A stretch of 38,903 bases of DNA from SYIM01 sp041182885 (GTDB taxonomy: Bacteria > Pseudomonadota > Gammaproteobacteria > Burkholderiales > Burkholderiaceae_E): positions 1-38,903 of the forward strand of contig JBMSQB010000040.1 in assembly GCA_049423065.1 (NCBI GenBank), given 5' to 3'. The first letter of the stretch is position 1, and the number at the start of each line of letters is the position of its first letter. A program made the translations under genes and the position numbers. Shown piece after piece: positions 8,206 through 16,762 of the stretch. The notes under the pieces are model-generated. The model searched no databases, was not told where the DNA came from, and saw nothing but the letters and a program-made list of their open reading frames with translations.

Positions 8206-8222
8206 CGGTCGAGCCTCGACCG
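8206..8222. promoter_or_regulatory. 17-bp inverted repeat at the MFS start codon
   Basis: CGGTCGA-GCC-TCGACCG is a perfect 7-bp inverted repeat with a 3-base centre. It fills most of the 27-base gap between slmA and the MFS gene, and its right arm includes the G that opens the GTG start codon. It could be an operator or an mRNA hairpin that masks the start; it lacks a T-tract, so a terminator is less likely. Confidence 0.45.
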
Positions 8223-9454
8223 TGAAAATCTTCCGATCCCTCGAGCACCCCCGGTTCCGACACTATTTCTTCGGCCAGACGATCTCGGTGATCGGCTTCT
8301 GGCTGCAGTCGATTGCGCAGGCCTGGCTGGTCTATAGGCTGACCGACTCGGCCGTCATGCTGGGTCTGGTGACCTTCGCGTCCTTCATCCCCATGCTGGT
8401 GGCTGCGCCGTTTGCAGGGCTCGTGACCGACCGGGTGGATCGCCGCACCATGGTGCTGGTCACGCAGACCGCACAGATGCTGCAGGCGTTTGCGCTCGCC
8501 GCGCTCACGTTGGGCGGCTGGGTCGAGCCGCATCATGTGGTGTGGCTCGCCCTGGTCCAGGGTCTCGCCAACACCTTCGATGGCCCGGCGCGGCATTCGC
8601 TCCTGCCGGTGATGGTGGGCGGCACACGCGATCTGCACAACGCGATCGCGCTCAATTCGCTGGTGATGAACCTGGGCCGGTTTGCGGGGCCGGCCATTGC
8701 GGGTGTGCTGCTGGTGTGGATGGGCGAGGGTTGGTGCTTCGTGCTGAACGGGGTGAGCTATCTCGCGGTGATCGCCTCGCTCGCCCGGTTGCCTTCGAAT
8801 CGGGCCGAGCGCCCCACCCAGTCACTCTTTCGGGAATTTTCCGAAGGTTTTGTCTGGGTCTGGACCAACCTGCCCGCGCGGCTGGTCATGATCAATCTGG
8901 TGCTGGTGTCGTTCTGTGCGCCCAATTACCAGACGATGATGCCGGTGTTCGCGCGCGAGGTGTTCGCGGGCGATGCGCTGCTGCAGGGGCTTCTGGTGAG
9001 CTGTGCTGGGGCCGGCGCACTCGCGGGCACGATGATGCTCGCGGCGCGCAGTTCCACCGCCGGGATCGCCCGCGTGATCAACGTCGGATCGCTTGCCGCC
9101 GGAATCGGGCTCACCGTGTTTTCGCTCAGTCCGTCGCTTGCGCTTGCCGCCGTTGCGCTCACGGCGGTCGGGTTCGGCGTGATCGTCACCGGCGCTGGCA
9201 CCAACACGCTGCTCCAGAGCCTGGTCGCGGAGCGTCTGCGCGGCCGGGTGATCTCCCTCTACATGATGGCGTTTCTGGGCACCATGCCGGTGGGAGGCTT
9301 TGTGGTGGGCTGGCTCACCGAGCAGTTCGGGCCTCAGCCCTCGCTCGCCGCTTACGGGCTGGTGAGCATCGCGAGTGCGCTCCTGCTGTGGCGGCGGCAA
9401 CCGGCGATTGCAGCAGCGCTTGCGACCGGCAACCCGCGCGGTGGCCAGGGCTGA
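8222..9454 (+). CDS. MFS exporter (EntS/DHA3-like)
   Basis: Twelve-TM major facilitator transporter of 410 aa in the inner membrane. The opening residues (LEHPRFRHYFFGQTIS) and the following GFWLQSIAQAWLVYRLT are typical of the EntS/DHA3 efflux branch. The loop 2-3 motif appears as GLVTDRVDRR. Start is GTG 8222, supported by the family N-terminus. It follows slmA by 27 bases and converges on the acyl-CoA hydrolase gene. The substrate cannot be told from sequence. Confidence 0.82.
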   Translation: MKIFRSLEHPRFRHYFFGQTISVIGFWLQSIAQAWLVYRLTDSAVMLGLVTFASFIPMLVAAPFAGLVTDRVDRRTMVLVTQTAQMLQAFALAALTLGGWVEPHHVVWLALVQGLANTFDGPARHSLLPVMVGGTRDLHNAIALNSLVMNLGRFAGPAIAGVLLVWMGEGWCFVLNGVSYLAVIASLARLPSNRAERPTQSLFREFSEGFVWVWTNLPARLVMINLVLVSFCAPNYQTMMPVFAREVFAGDALLQGLLVSCAGAGALAGTMMLAARSSTAGIARVINVGSLAAGIGLTVFSLSPSLALAAVALTAVGFGVIVTGAGTNTLLQSLVAERLRGRVISLYMMAFLGTMPVGGFVVGWLTEQFGPQPSLAAYGLVSIASALLLWRRQPAIAAALATGNPRGGQG

Positions 9455-9495
9455 GTCGTGCGCCGGACCGCGCCAGGTGGCGTTGCCCGGAGGGC

Positions 9496-10785
9496 TCAGG
9501 CGCCCCGCAGGGCGTGCCAGTCGCGCTCCAGTTGCTCGCGAAATCGCGGGTCGGCAATCGCAATCATGCGGCTCGCGCGTTCGCCAAACGAAGCGTCGCG
9601 CAGATCGGCCACCCCCCACTCGGTGATCACCAGGTCGGCATCGCCCCGCCCCAGGGTGACCTGGCCGCGCGAGGTGCCTGCCACGATGCGGCTGCGTTTG
9701 CCGTCTCTCGAGGTGGAGGCGAGCGCCACGATGCCACGACCGCCTTCGGACAGCCGGGCGGTGCGAACGAAATCGCCCAGCCCGCCCAGGCCGCCCCGCC
9801 AGGCGCGGCCATCGTGCTCGGCGTTGGCCTGACCCGTGACATCGACCTCGAGCGCCGAATTGATCGCGTGAAAGCGATGGAGCGCCGCGAGCGTGGCCGG
9901 ATGGTGTGTGTAGGTGGCCGGGCGGATGAGGAACTGCGGATTGTCATGGGCGTGGCGATGGGCGCGTGTGGTGCCCCCCAGCGTGTTGGTGACGGTAAAG
10001 CCGTTATCGAGCCCCTTGTATGCATTGGTGACCGCACCGGACTCGATCAGTGCCACGGCGCTGTCGCCGATCAGGCCGCTGTGCAGGCCCAGGTCCCGAT
10101 GGCTCGCGAGAAGCCCCAGCACTGCATCGGGGAGCGCGCCCAGCCCGATCTGGATCGTGGCGCGGTCGGGCACGACCGATGCGACATGGCCCGCGATACG
10201 ACGCTCGGCTTCTTCTGCTGCCATCGTGGGGGACTGGACGGTTGAAGTGGCTGCGCGCACGGCGACATCGATTCGGAGGGAGGCCGCGTCGGCTTCGGTG
10301 CTGGGCGTAAACGGTGCCTGCGGGTTGATCTCGGCGATCACGCATCGCGCGCGTCGCGCCGCGGCGATCACATAGTCGTTGGCCATGCCGAGGCTCAGCC
10401 GGCTGCCATCGGCCGACGGGGCGAGCTGCAGCATTACGACATCGGCCCGCAAGCGTCCGGTGCTGAAGGAGCGTTCGAGTTCGCGATAGGGCGTTGGCGT
10501 GACATTGGCAATGGAGCCCGGCTGCGATGCGAAGCCCTTGGCCGCGCCGCCCATGATGCCGTAGCCGCCGGGCCGAAGTTTTGGCGATAGCGGGCGCGCG
10601 AAGGTATCGGAGAGCACCGCACCCAGGAACACATCCACCGGACCGGCCAGGGAGTCGGCCTCCTCGACCAGCGCGCGCGTAAGCGTGAGCGGCTCGGCAC
10701 CGGCCTGGCCGATGATGATGGCGTCGCCCGCGCGAATCAGCGAGGCAAGCGGGGGCAGGGAATCGAGAATGGGCGCAGCTGGCAT
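9496..10785 (-). CDS. Acetyl-CoA hydrolase/transferase family protein
   Basis: Class I CoA-transferase-fold enzyme of the Cat1/4-hydroxybutyrate CoA-transferase group, moving CoA between acyl groups or hydrolysing acyl-CoA. Of 429 aa, the N-terminal half carries DVFLGAVLSDTF. The C-terminal half has IQIGLGALPDAVL, the catalytic-type glutamate in NSALEVDVTGQ, and the glycine-rich loop GGLGGLGDFVR. It ends in ITEWGVADLR and DPRFREQLE. I chose the ATG at 10785; the frame remains open 35 codons upstream with no family-like sequence. It is divergent from an MFS gene, which suggests a linked organic-acid uptake role, by inference. Confidence 0.85.
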   Translation of the reverse strand: MPAAPILDSLPPLASLIRAGDAIIIGQAGAEPLTLTRALVEEADSLAGPVDVFLGAVLSDTFARPLSPKLRPGGYGIMGGAAKGFASQPGSIANVTPTPYRELERSFSTGRLRADVVMLQLAPSADGSRLSLGMANDYVIAAARRARCVIAEINPQAPFTPSTEADAASLRIDVAVRAATSTVQSPTMAAEEAERRIAGHVASVVPDRATIQIGLGALPDAVLGLLASHRDLGLHSGLIGDSAVALIESGAVTNAYKGLDNGFTVTNTLGGTTRAHRHAHDNPQFLIRPATYTHHPATLAALHRFHAINSALEVDVTGQANAEHDGRAWRGGLGGLGDFVRTARLSEGGRGIVALASTSRDGKRSRIVAGTSRGQVTLGRGDADLVITEWGVADLRDASFGERASRMIAIADPRFREQLERDWHALRGA

Positions 10786-10928
10786 GAACGGAGGCTCGAG
10801 GCAAAAAGGGTTGGTGACACAGGAACGGGCGGTTGATGCTGGCATGTTCGCAGTCTGGGCGTCAAACCGCGTGGCCGCCCTGCCGGCCACCCTGTCGGTC
10901 GCGTGCCGGCGCCCCCCTGCCAGCCGCG

Positions 10929-10941
10929 GGCCGATTCGGCC
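10929..10941. promoter_or_regulatory. Inverted repeat in a divergent intergenic region
   Basis: The 195-base gap 10786-10980 separates divergent genes for the CoA hydrolase and an MFS carrier. Inside it GGCCGA-T-TCGGCC is a perfect 6-bp inverted repeat, 39 bases before the MFS start and within reach of both promoters. No clear -10/-35 set was recognised in this gap. Operator function is a guess from position only. Confidence 0.3.
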
Positions 10942-10980
10942 GACTTGCCGGTTGTTCGTACCACGCGTACCTTGCCCGTC

Positions 10981-12264
10981 ATGACCGACCCCGTGCTCCG
11001 TCCTGAAGCCCGTGCGTCAGACGGGACGAGCCGTCTGGCGATCGCGGTGCTGGGGATCGCGTTTTCGCTCAATTTCGCCGGGCGCGGGCTGGTCGAGGCG
11101 TTTTCGGCGTTCGTGCTTCCCTTGGAGGAGGCTTTTGGCTGGCCGCGAAGCGCCCTCACCGGCGTGGTCGCCACGCAGATGATGGTGAGCGGGCTTGCCG
11201 CGCCGATTGCAGGCTGGCTCTTCGACCGGTATGGGCCCCGGGTGGTTTACTGCAGCGGGCTTGCACTGCTGGGGATGGCCGGGTTGCTGTCCAGCCGGGC
11301 CGAGTCGCTCGCGATGATCTATGCCGGTGCCGGCGTGCTGGTTGGCGCCGGCGCGGCCGCGACCGGGATGGTCTGCGCTGCATCGCTGGTTGCCCGCTGG
11401 TACCGGGCCCGGCTGTCGACCGCGATTGCCGTGGCCTATGCAGGCTCCGGCTTTGGCGTGCTGGTGATGGTTCCGCTCTCCCAGGCCCTGATCGACGCGC
11501 TGGGTTGGCGGGGCGCCTGGCTCGCGCTGGGCGCGGGCGCCTTTGCGATGGTGCCCGTTTGTGCGCTTCTGCCCTGGGCGCGCCTGTCGCGCCCGCCGGT
11601 TGATGCGGCGCCGGGACGCCCGCCGCCTGCGCCCGCGCAGGCGGGCGAGGCTCGGGCGGCCTTGCGCGCGGCCCTGTCAGACCCGGCGTACTGGCATCTG
11701 GCCCAGGCATTTTCCTTTACCGCGATTGCGGCCTATCTGGTCACCCCGCAGGTGGTGGCGCTCCTGATCGAGGGAGGGCTCGCCCCGCTGATGGCGGCCT
11801 CGGCCTATGGGCTCGCCGGGCTGCTCTCCACTTTCGGGATCGTTGGCTCGGGCTGGTTCTGCGACCGCATCGGGCACCAGCGCACGGCGCTCCTGTCGTT
11901 TTCGTTTACTGCGCTGGGGCTGGGTGGTCTGCTTGCGGTTGCCATCACCGGGTCGCTTGCAGGGCTCGCGGTCTATGTCACATGCTTTGGCGTGGCGCAG
12001 GGCGCGCGCGGCCCCATCGTGTCGGCGCTCTCGAACCGGATCTTCGCCGGACCCGGTGCTGCCACGATCTACGGCACGATCTTCGGAATGATGGCGCTTG
12101 GCGCTGCGCTTGGCGCCTGGGCTGGCGGGTTGCTGCATGACCTGACCGGGGCTTACTGGCCGGTCGCGCTGGCCTCCGGCTGCGCGTTGATGGTTGCCGC
12201 TGCGCCTTTCCGGTCAGGGAGCGGGCTGATGCGGCGGGTTCAGGCGCTCGGGCGACCGAGCTGA
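10981..12264 (+). CDS. MFS transporter (monocarboxylate/OFA-like)
   Basis: Inner-membrane major facilitator of 427 aa with 12 predicted TM segments. The N-terminal region FVLPLEEAFGWPRSALTG, the loop motif GWLFDRYGPR and the later GWFCDRIGHQR resemble the monocarboxylate/oxalate-formate branch. Start is ATG 10981; the frame is open 26 codons upstream but without membrane-like sequence. It is divergent from the CoA hydrolase and overlaps the convergent moeB by 25 bases. Organic-acid transport is plausible from family and neighbour, but the substrate is unknown. Confidence 0.8.
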   Translation: MTDPVLRPEARASDGTSRLAIAVLGIAFSLNFAGRGLVEAFSAFVLPLEEAFGWPRSALTGVVATQMMVSGLAAPIAGWLFDRYGPRVVYCSGLALLGMAGLLSSRAESLAMIYAGAGVLVGAGAAATGMVCAASLVARWYRARLSTAIAVAYAGSGFGVLVMVPLSQALIDALGWRGAWLALGAGAFAMVPVCALLPWARLSRPPVDAAPGRPPPAPAQAGEARAALRAALSDPAYWHLAQAFSFTAIAAYLVTPQVVALLIEGGLAPLMAASAYGLAGLLSTFGIVGSGWFCDRIGHQRTALLSFSFTALGLGGLLAVAITGSLAGLAVYVTCFGVAQGARGPIVSALSNRIFAGPGAATIYGTIFGMMALGAALGAWAGGLLHDLTGAYWPVALASGCALMVAAAPFRSGSGLMRRVQALGRPS

Positions 12265-13010
12265 TGCGCGCCGCAGACCTCGCAATCGGGGTTGCGGGCC
12301 AGGCTCACACTGTCGATCTGCATCGATCGTGAGTCGATCAACAGCAGGCGACCCACCGCGGTGTTGCCGAAGCCGCCCAGAATCTTGAGCGCTTCGGCGG
12401 CCTGCATGGTGCCTACCATGCCGGTGAGGGGCGCAAACACGCCCATGACCGCGCAGCGCACCTCTTCGAGACTGTCGGTCTGCGGAAAGATGCAGTGATA
12501 ACACGGCGACTCGGCGTGCCGCGGGTCAAAGACCGACAGCTGGCCGTCAAAGCGGATGGCAGCCCCCGACACCAGTGGCACGCCGGCATGCACACAGGCG
12601 CGGTTGATGGCGTGCCGGGTGGCGAAGTTGTCGCTGCAGTCGAGCACCACCTGACTGCGGGCCACAGCGGCCGCAAGCGAGGCGCCGGCGAGCCGTTCAT
12701 GAATCGGTTCCACCCGCACATCGGGGTTGAGCGCAGCGAGCGTACGGGCGCCCGACTCAACCTTGGGCTGCCCCACCGCGTCATCGCGATGGAGGATCTG
12801 GCGCTGCAGGTTGCTGAGATCGACCGTATCGCCATCGGCGATGAGCAGGGTGCCAACGCCCGCTGCTGCCAGGTACATGGCAGCAGGCGACCCGAGCCCA
12901 CCGGCCCCCACGATCAGCGCTGTGGCTGCCTGCAGCCGCTCCTGGCCTTCAACGCCGATGTCCTCCAGCAGGATGTGCCGGCCGTAGCGCAGCAGCTGCC
13001 GGTCATCCAT
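12240..13010 (-). CDS. moeB: Molybdopterin-synthase adenylyltransferase MoeB (ThiF/HesA family)
   Basis: E1-like enzyme that adenylates the C-terminal glycine of a ubiquitin-fold sulfur carrier (MoaD, ThiS or both). The 256 aa show the nucleotide-binding GAGGLGSP (35-42) and the DxDxVDLSNLQRQ segment near 60-71. Two zinc CxxC pairs are present (C170/C173 and C243/C246), and C186 in RCAVMGVFAPL lies at the position of the ThiF/MoeB reactive cysteine. It sits 14 bases after ctpA in the same direction. ThiF is an equally valid name on sequence alone. Confidence 0.87.
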   Translation of the reverse strand: MDDRQLLRYGRHILLEDIGVEGQERLQAATALIVGAGGLGSPAAMYLAAAGVGTLLIADGDTVDLSNLQRQILHRDDAVGQPKVESGARTLAALNPDVRVEPIHERLAGASLAAAVARSQVVLDCSDNFATRHAINRACVHAGVPLVSGAAIRFDGQLSVFDPRHAESPCYHCIFPQTDSLEEVRCAVMGVFAPLTGMVGTMQAAEALKILGGFGNTAVGRLLLIDSRSMQIDSVSLARNPDCEVCGAHQLGRPSA

Positions 13011-13024
13011 GGCGTGACGGTTGC

Positions 13025-14455
13025 CTAGCGTGTGGCGCCGGCAGCGCCGCCCCCCGCAGGCGCGGCAGCCGCGTCGCCGGTGCGCGGCCGTGCCACGGCG
13101 ACCGGCTGGCCCTTGAGATGGTTGAGCGCCTGCTGCAGCTGGTAGTCATCGGCCGAACCGAACTCGACGGGCTTGCGCTCGCGCGCCCGCTCCGCCTCGG
13201 TGGTGGGCCGGGGCGTTCCCGAGGGGCGCTCCTGCTCGCGCGAATTCGACAGATGCCGGTTCAGGTCGGCCTCGCGGACACGGAAGTTGGTGGTGTCGCC
13301 ATCGGCGGTTTCTTCGACCAGGAAATCGGGCTCGATGCCGCGCGCCTGAATGGAGCGGCCATTTGGCGTGAAGTAGCGCGCGGTGGTGAGCTTGATGGCG
13401 GTGGAGTTGGACAGCGGAAGAATGGACTGCACCGATCCCTTGCCGAAGGTTTGCGTACCGAGCACCGCTGCGCGCTTGTAATCTTGCAGGGCGCCCGCCA
13501 CGATTTCCGAGGCGGAGGCCGATCCGCCATTCACCAGCACGACCATGGGCACGTTTTTCGCGGCCGACGGCACACGGGCAACGAAGTCTTCACGACTGCC
13601 GCGCAGGTAGTCTTCGGGGATGGCGCTGTATTTGCGCCGGGCGTCTTCGTTGCGCCCTTCGGTGGTGACCACCGTGACCTTGGCGGGCAGGAATGCGGCC
13701 GACACACCTACCGCGCCGTGCAGCAGGCCGCCCGGGTCGTTGCGAAGATCGAGCACCAGCCCCTTGCCGATCGCGCCCTGACGGTCGAGATTTTCGAGAT
13801 GGCGCACCAGCGCCTCGACCGTGTGCTCCTGGAACTGCGTGATGCGGACATAGCCGATGCCGGGCTCGATCACTTTCGATCGTACCGACTGGACGCGGAT
13901 CACGTCGCGCATGATGGTGACGACAATGGGTCGTGCCTCGCCCTTTCTCGACAGCGTGAGGGTGATCGAGGTTTTGGGCTTGCCCCGCATGAGCTTGACC
14001 GCATCGTTGAGCGCCAGGCCCTTGGTGGACTTTTCATCGATGCGGATGATGAGATCGCCCGCCCGCACGCCGGCCCGCGCGGCCGGTGTGTCCTCGATGG
14101 GAGAGATCACCTTGATGAAGCCGTCTTCGGTGCCGACTTCGATACCCAGCCCGCCAAACTCGCCTTGCGTGCCCACCTGCAGCTCACGGAAGGCATCGGC
14201 ATCGAGATAGGCCGAGTGCGGATCGAGCCCGGAGATCATGCCGCTGATCGCCTCGGTGATGAGCTTCTTGTCTTCGACCTGTTCGACGTAGTTGGCCTTG
14301 ATGGCGCCAAACACGTCGGAGAACTGGCGCAATTCTTCGAGCGGCAGGACGGCGCGCTGGCTGCGTTGCGCGACCGCCGACAGGCCGACGCTCACCAGGA
14401 TGCCTGCGAAAGCACCAGCGAGAACGAGACCTAGAGACTTGAGTTTGAACTTCAT
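13025..14455 (-). CDS. ctpA: Carboxyl-terminal processing protease, S41 family
   Basis: Periplasmic, membrane-anchored serine protease that clips C-termini of envelope proteins. Start ATG 14455 gives 476 aa beginning with a signal/anchor helix (KSLGLVLAGAFAGILVSVGL). A PDZ domain follows (GGLGIEVGTEDGFIKVISPI), then the S41 catalytic domain with nucleophile serine in NGGSASASEI and catalytic lysine in TFGKGSVQ. The C-terminal ~70 residues are Arg/Pro/Ala-rich and low-complexity. Upstream 14456-14616 (161 bases) holds TATACT on the minus strand (14525-14520), a possible -10. gpmA-ctpA-moeB is a recurrent order in beta-proteobacteria. Confidence 0.92.
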   Translation of the reverse strand: MKFKLKSLGLVLAGAFAGILVSVGLSAVAQRSQRAVLPLEELRQFSDVFGAIKANYVEQVEDKKLITEAISGMISGLDPHSAYLDADAFRELQVGTQGEFGGLGIEVGTEDGFIKVISPIEDTPAARAGVRAGDLIIRIDEKSTKGLALNDAVKLMRGKPKTSITLTLSRKGEARPIVVTIMRDVIRVQSVRSKVIEPGIGYVRITQFQEHTVEALVRHLENLDRQGAIGKGLVLDLRNDPGGLLHGAVGVSAAFLPAKVTVVTTEGRNEDARRKYSAIPEDYLRGSREDFVARVPSAAKNVPMVVLVNGGSASASEIVAGALQDYKRAAVLGTQTFGKGSVQSILPLSNSTAIKLTTARYFTPNGRSIQARGIEPDFLVEETADGDTTNFRVREADLNRHLSNSREQERPSGTPRPTTEAERARERKPVEFGSADDYQLQQALNHLKGQPVAVARPRTGDAAAAPAGGGAAGATR

Positions 14456-14616
14456 GGGGCGCGCGGTTCTGAACCGCAATCTGGATAGGCGAGCGGGCGC
14501 TCTGGAAATGGCTCTGGTGAGTATAAACCTCCCCAACCGGCCGCGCCCAGTGTGAGGCTTATCGGAACGCACGGATGTTGCGCGTGCGCCGGAGTTGGCC
14601 GGCGGTTGGCGCGGGC

Positions 14617-15372
14617 TCAGCCGGGCTTGGCACGCCCCTGGGCGGCAACCGCCGCCATGGCAGCCTCGATCTCGGCAGCATCGCCCAGATAGCGGCGGCC
14701 GACGGGTTTGAGCGCGCTGTCGAATTCATAGACCATCGGACGGGCGGTCGGGATATTCAGGTTCACGATCTCGTCGTCGGGTACGTTTTCCAGATATTTG
14801 ATGAGCGCCCGCAGCGAATTGCCGTGGGCTGCGATCACTGGGCGATGACCGGCGCGGAGCGCCGGGGCGATGGTGCTCTCCCAGAAGGGCGCGACGCGGG
14901 CAACCGTGTCCTTCAGGCATTCGGTGCGCGGAATGTCGGCGGCCGCCAGATCGCGGTAACGCGGATCGAACTCGGCGCCGCGCGGATCGCCCGCGGGCAG
15001 CGGATCGGGCGCGATCGCATATGCGCGACGCCAGATCAGGACCTGCGCGTCGCCAAAGCGCGCGGCGGTTTCGGCCTTGTTCAGGCCCTGCAGCGCGCCA
15101 TAGTGCCGCTCATTGAGCCGCCACGACTTCACCACCGGCAGCCACAGGCAAGCCATTTCATCGAGCACGGTGTGCAGCGTGCGGATGGCGCGCGTGAGTA
15201 CCGAGGTGTAGGCGATATCGAATTCATACCCCTCGGCCTTCAGGAGCGCGCCGGCGCGCCTCGCCTCGTCAAGCCCATGCGGCGTCAGGTCGACGTCGGT
15301 CCAGCCGGTGAACCGGTTTTCAAGATTCCACTGGCTCTCGCCGTGGCGAAACATGACGATCTGGAAGTTCAT
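14617..15372 (-). CDS. gpmA: 2,3-bisphosphoglycerate-dependent phosphoglycerate mutase
   Basis: Interconverts 3- and 2-phosphoglycerate in glycolysis. The 251 aa match dPGM length. The phosphorylated histidine is H10 in FRHGESQWN. LNERHYGALQG carries the catalytic glutamate, and AAHGNSLRALIKYLE has the second histidine. NLNIPTARPMVYEF is a late family motif. ATG 15372 fits the family N-terminus exactly. It is divergent from the rhodanese gene across an 83-base gap. Confidence 0.96.
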   Translation of the reverse strand: MNFQIVMFRHGESQWNLENRFTGWTDVDLTPHGLDEARRAGALLKAEGYEFDIAYTSVLTRAIRTLHTVLDEMACLWLPVVKSWRLNERHYGALQGLNKAETAARFGDAQVLIWRRAYAIAPDPLPAGDPRGAEFDPRYRDLAAADIPRTECLKDTVARVAPFWESTIAPALRAGHRPVIAAHGNSLRALIKYLENVPDDEIVNLNIPTARPMVYEFDSALKPVGRRYLGDAAEIEAAMAAVAAQGRAKPG

Positions 15373-15418
15373 GGCAGCTCGGTGTGGGGATGCAGGGTGG
15401 GTTGGACAGGCAATATCT

Positions 15419-15424
15419 TATAAT
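15419..15424 (+). promoter_or_regulatory. Perfect TATAAT -10 box before the rhodanese gene
   Basis: A consensus TATAAT lies in the 83-base divergent gap between gpmA and the rhodanese gene, 31 bases before the chosen TTG start. The nearest -35-like hexamer (TTGGAC, 15402) is only 11 bases away, too close for standard spacing, so the -35 is unresolved. It probably drives the rhodanese-grxC-secB-gpsA run. Confidence 0.5.
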
Positions 15425-15455
15425 TTCGGGTTTGGCTTTAACGCTGGAATTCAAC

Positions 15456-15860
15456 TTGGCCTTCGTCACCGAAAACATCATCCTGCTCGCCATTGCGTTT
15501 GCCTCGGGTGCCATGCTGCTCTGGCCGATGATCATGAAACGCACAGCCGGCGCCTCGCTCAACACGCTTGGCGCCACCCGGATGATCAACGACACGCAGG
15601 CCATCGTGCTTGACGTGCGGGCCACCGGCGAGTTCGATGCCGGGCACCTGCCCAACGCCCGCAACATCCCGCTTGCGGAACTCGTCCAGCGTGTCGGGGA
15701 ACTGCCGGCGGGGCGCCCGGTGATCGTGTGCTGCAACACCGGCATGACCTCGGCCAAGGGCGCGGCCGCGCTGCGCAAGGCCGGCCGCGAGGAGGTCTTC
15801 AACCTCGACGGCGGGCTCAATGCCTGGCGCCAGGCCGGGCTTCCGGTCGTCAAGAACTGA
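15456..15860 (+). CDS. Membrane-anchored rhodanese-domain protein
   Basis: Single-domain sulfurtransferase-like protein with an N-terminal TM anchor (VTENIILLAIAFASGAMLLW). The rhodanese domain includes LDVRATGEFDAGHLPNARNIP and the active-site loop CCNTGMTSAKG, where the second cysteine is the likely persulfide carrier. The frame is open upstream to 15384, but the TATAAT at 15419 lies inside that part, so translation must begin later. I chose TTG 15456, which has GGAA 8 bases upstream; CTG 15444 and TTG 15432 are alternatives. A glutaredoxin gene follows after 19 bases. Confidence 0.8.
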   Translation: MAFVTENIILLAIAFASGAMLLWPMIMKRTAGASLNTLGATRMINDTQAIVLDVRATGEFDAGHLPNARNIPLAELVQRVGELPAGRPVIVCCNTGMTSAKGAAALRKAGREEVFNLDGGLNAWRQAGLPVVKN

Positions 15861-15879
15861 ACACAGGGGAACACGGCCC

Positions 15880-16143
15880 ATGGCTGCGCGAATCCAGATG
15901 TACACCACGGCGGTCTGCCCCTATTGCGTGCGTGCCGAGCAGCTGCTGCGCCAGCGCGGGGTCACGGAAATCGAAAAAATCCGCATCGACCTCGAGCCGG
16001 CGCGCAAGGACGAAATGATCGCGCGTACTGGCCGCCGCACCGTTCCGCAGATCTTCATCGGCGACCGGCACGTTGGCGGCTGTGACGATCTGTATGCCGT
16101 AGACCGCGCGGGTGAGCTTGCGCCGCTGCTCGCGGCGGACTGA
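15880..16143 (+). CDS. grxC: Glutaredoxin 3
   Basis: Small dithiol glutaredoxin (87 aa) reducing disulfides and glutathionylated proteins in the cytoplasm. The active site C13-P-Y-C16 is intact (TTAVCPYCVRAEQLL). GRRTVPQIFIGDRHVGGCDDLY carries the cis-proline and glutathione-binding residues. Start ATG 15880 is preceded by AGGGGA. It sits between the rhodanese gene and secB, a common beta-proteobacterial order. Confidence 0.95.
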   Translation: MAARIQMYTTAVCPYCVRAEQLLRQRGVTEIEKIRIDLEPARKDEMIARTGRRTVPQIFIGDRHVGGCDDLYAVDRAGELAPLLAAD

Positions 16144-16203
16144 CCCCCTCTGCAGAGCCGCTGCTTCGGCGCCTGCCGAGCGCAGCCGGTCTCACCAACC
16201 CCC

Positions 16204-16220
16204 GACGGAACCGGTCCGTC
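16204..16220 (+). promoter_or_regulatory. Hairpin upstream of secB
   Basis: GACGGA-ACCGG-TCCGTC gives a 6-bp perfect stem with a 5-base loop in the 95-base grxC-secB gap, 18 bases before the secB start. There is no T-tract, so it is more likely a 5' leader structure or processing site than a terminator. Confidence 0.35.
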
Positions 16221-16238
16221 AATCACCAGGATCATCCA

Positions 16239-16712
16239 ATGAGCGGACAGGAGCAGGCCCCAGCGTTTTCCATCCAGCGCGTCTATCTGAAAGGCATGTC
16301 GCTGGAAATGCCCAATGCGCCGGCCATTTTTCTCGAATCCCAGCAGCCCTCGGTCGAGGTGGCGGTTGACGTGAGCTCGCTCACCATCGTCGAGGGCATT
16401 CATGAAACGGCGGTCACGGTAACCCTCACCACCCGCGTTGGCGACAAGGTGGCGTTTCTGATCGAGACCACCCAGGCGGGTATTTTCGAGATCCGCAATG
16501 TGCCCGCCGACCAGATGGATGTGCTCGTGAATGTGGTCTGCGCCAATATCGTTTTTCCGTATCTGCGCGCGAACCTGGCCGATGCCATCCAGCGCACCGG
16601 CTTTCCGCCGATCCATCTCGCCGACCTCGATTTCGGCGCCATCCATCAGCAGCGCCTCGAGCAGCAGGGCGCGGCGGCTCCGTCGGGCCTGATCGTGCCC
16701 GGGCGCGCGTAA
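16239..16712 (+). CDS. secB: Protein-export chaperone SecB
   Basis: Tetrameric cytoplasmic chaperone that keeps preproteins unfolded and passes them to SecA. The 157 aa contain FSIQRVYLKGMSLEMPNAP at the start and VTVTLTTRVGDKVAFLIETTQAGIFEI in the core. The late motif FPYLRANLADAIQRTGFPPIHLADLDF is diagnostic. ATG 16239 is preceded by AGGA at 7 bases. Confidence 0.97.
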   Translation: MSGQEQAPAFSIQRVYLKGMSLEMPNAPAIFLESQQPSVEVAVDVSSLTIVEGIHETAVTVTLTTRVGDKVAFLIETTQAGIFEIRNVPADQMDVLVNVVCANIVFPYLRANLADAIQRTGFPPIHLADLDFGAIHQQRLEQQGAAAPSGLIVPGRA

Positions 16713-16713
16713 G

Positions 16714-16737
16714 GGGCGCGCGAAAGGGTTGGCGCCC
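16714..16737 (+). terminator. Possible hairpin after secB
   Basis: GGGCGC (16714-16719) can pair with GCGCCC (16732-16737) across a 12-base loop, directly after the secB stop. The large loop and absence of a T-run make this a weak attenuator or terminator at best; gpsA begins 26 bases later. Confidence 0.25.
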
Positions 16738-16762
16738 ACGCGCAGGCCGAGCGCAAGCTGCC

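Noticed and set aside
8542..10245. A 567-codon plus-strand frame across the MFS gene and the CoA hydrolase
   Set aside because: It overlaps two well-supported genes in other frames and has low-complexity composition.
14517..15205. Partial matches to the SlmA site GTGAGTACTCAC near 14517 and 15193
   Set aside because: Each matches only about 9 of 12 bases, and one is inside gpmA; not enough to call SlmA binding.
15384..15860. An earlier start for the rhodanese gene at 15384
   Set aside because: The perfect TATAAT at 15419 lies within that extension and the extra residues are unlike the family.
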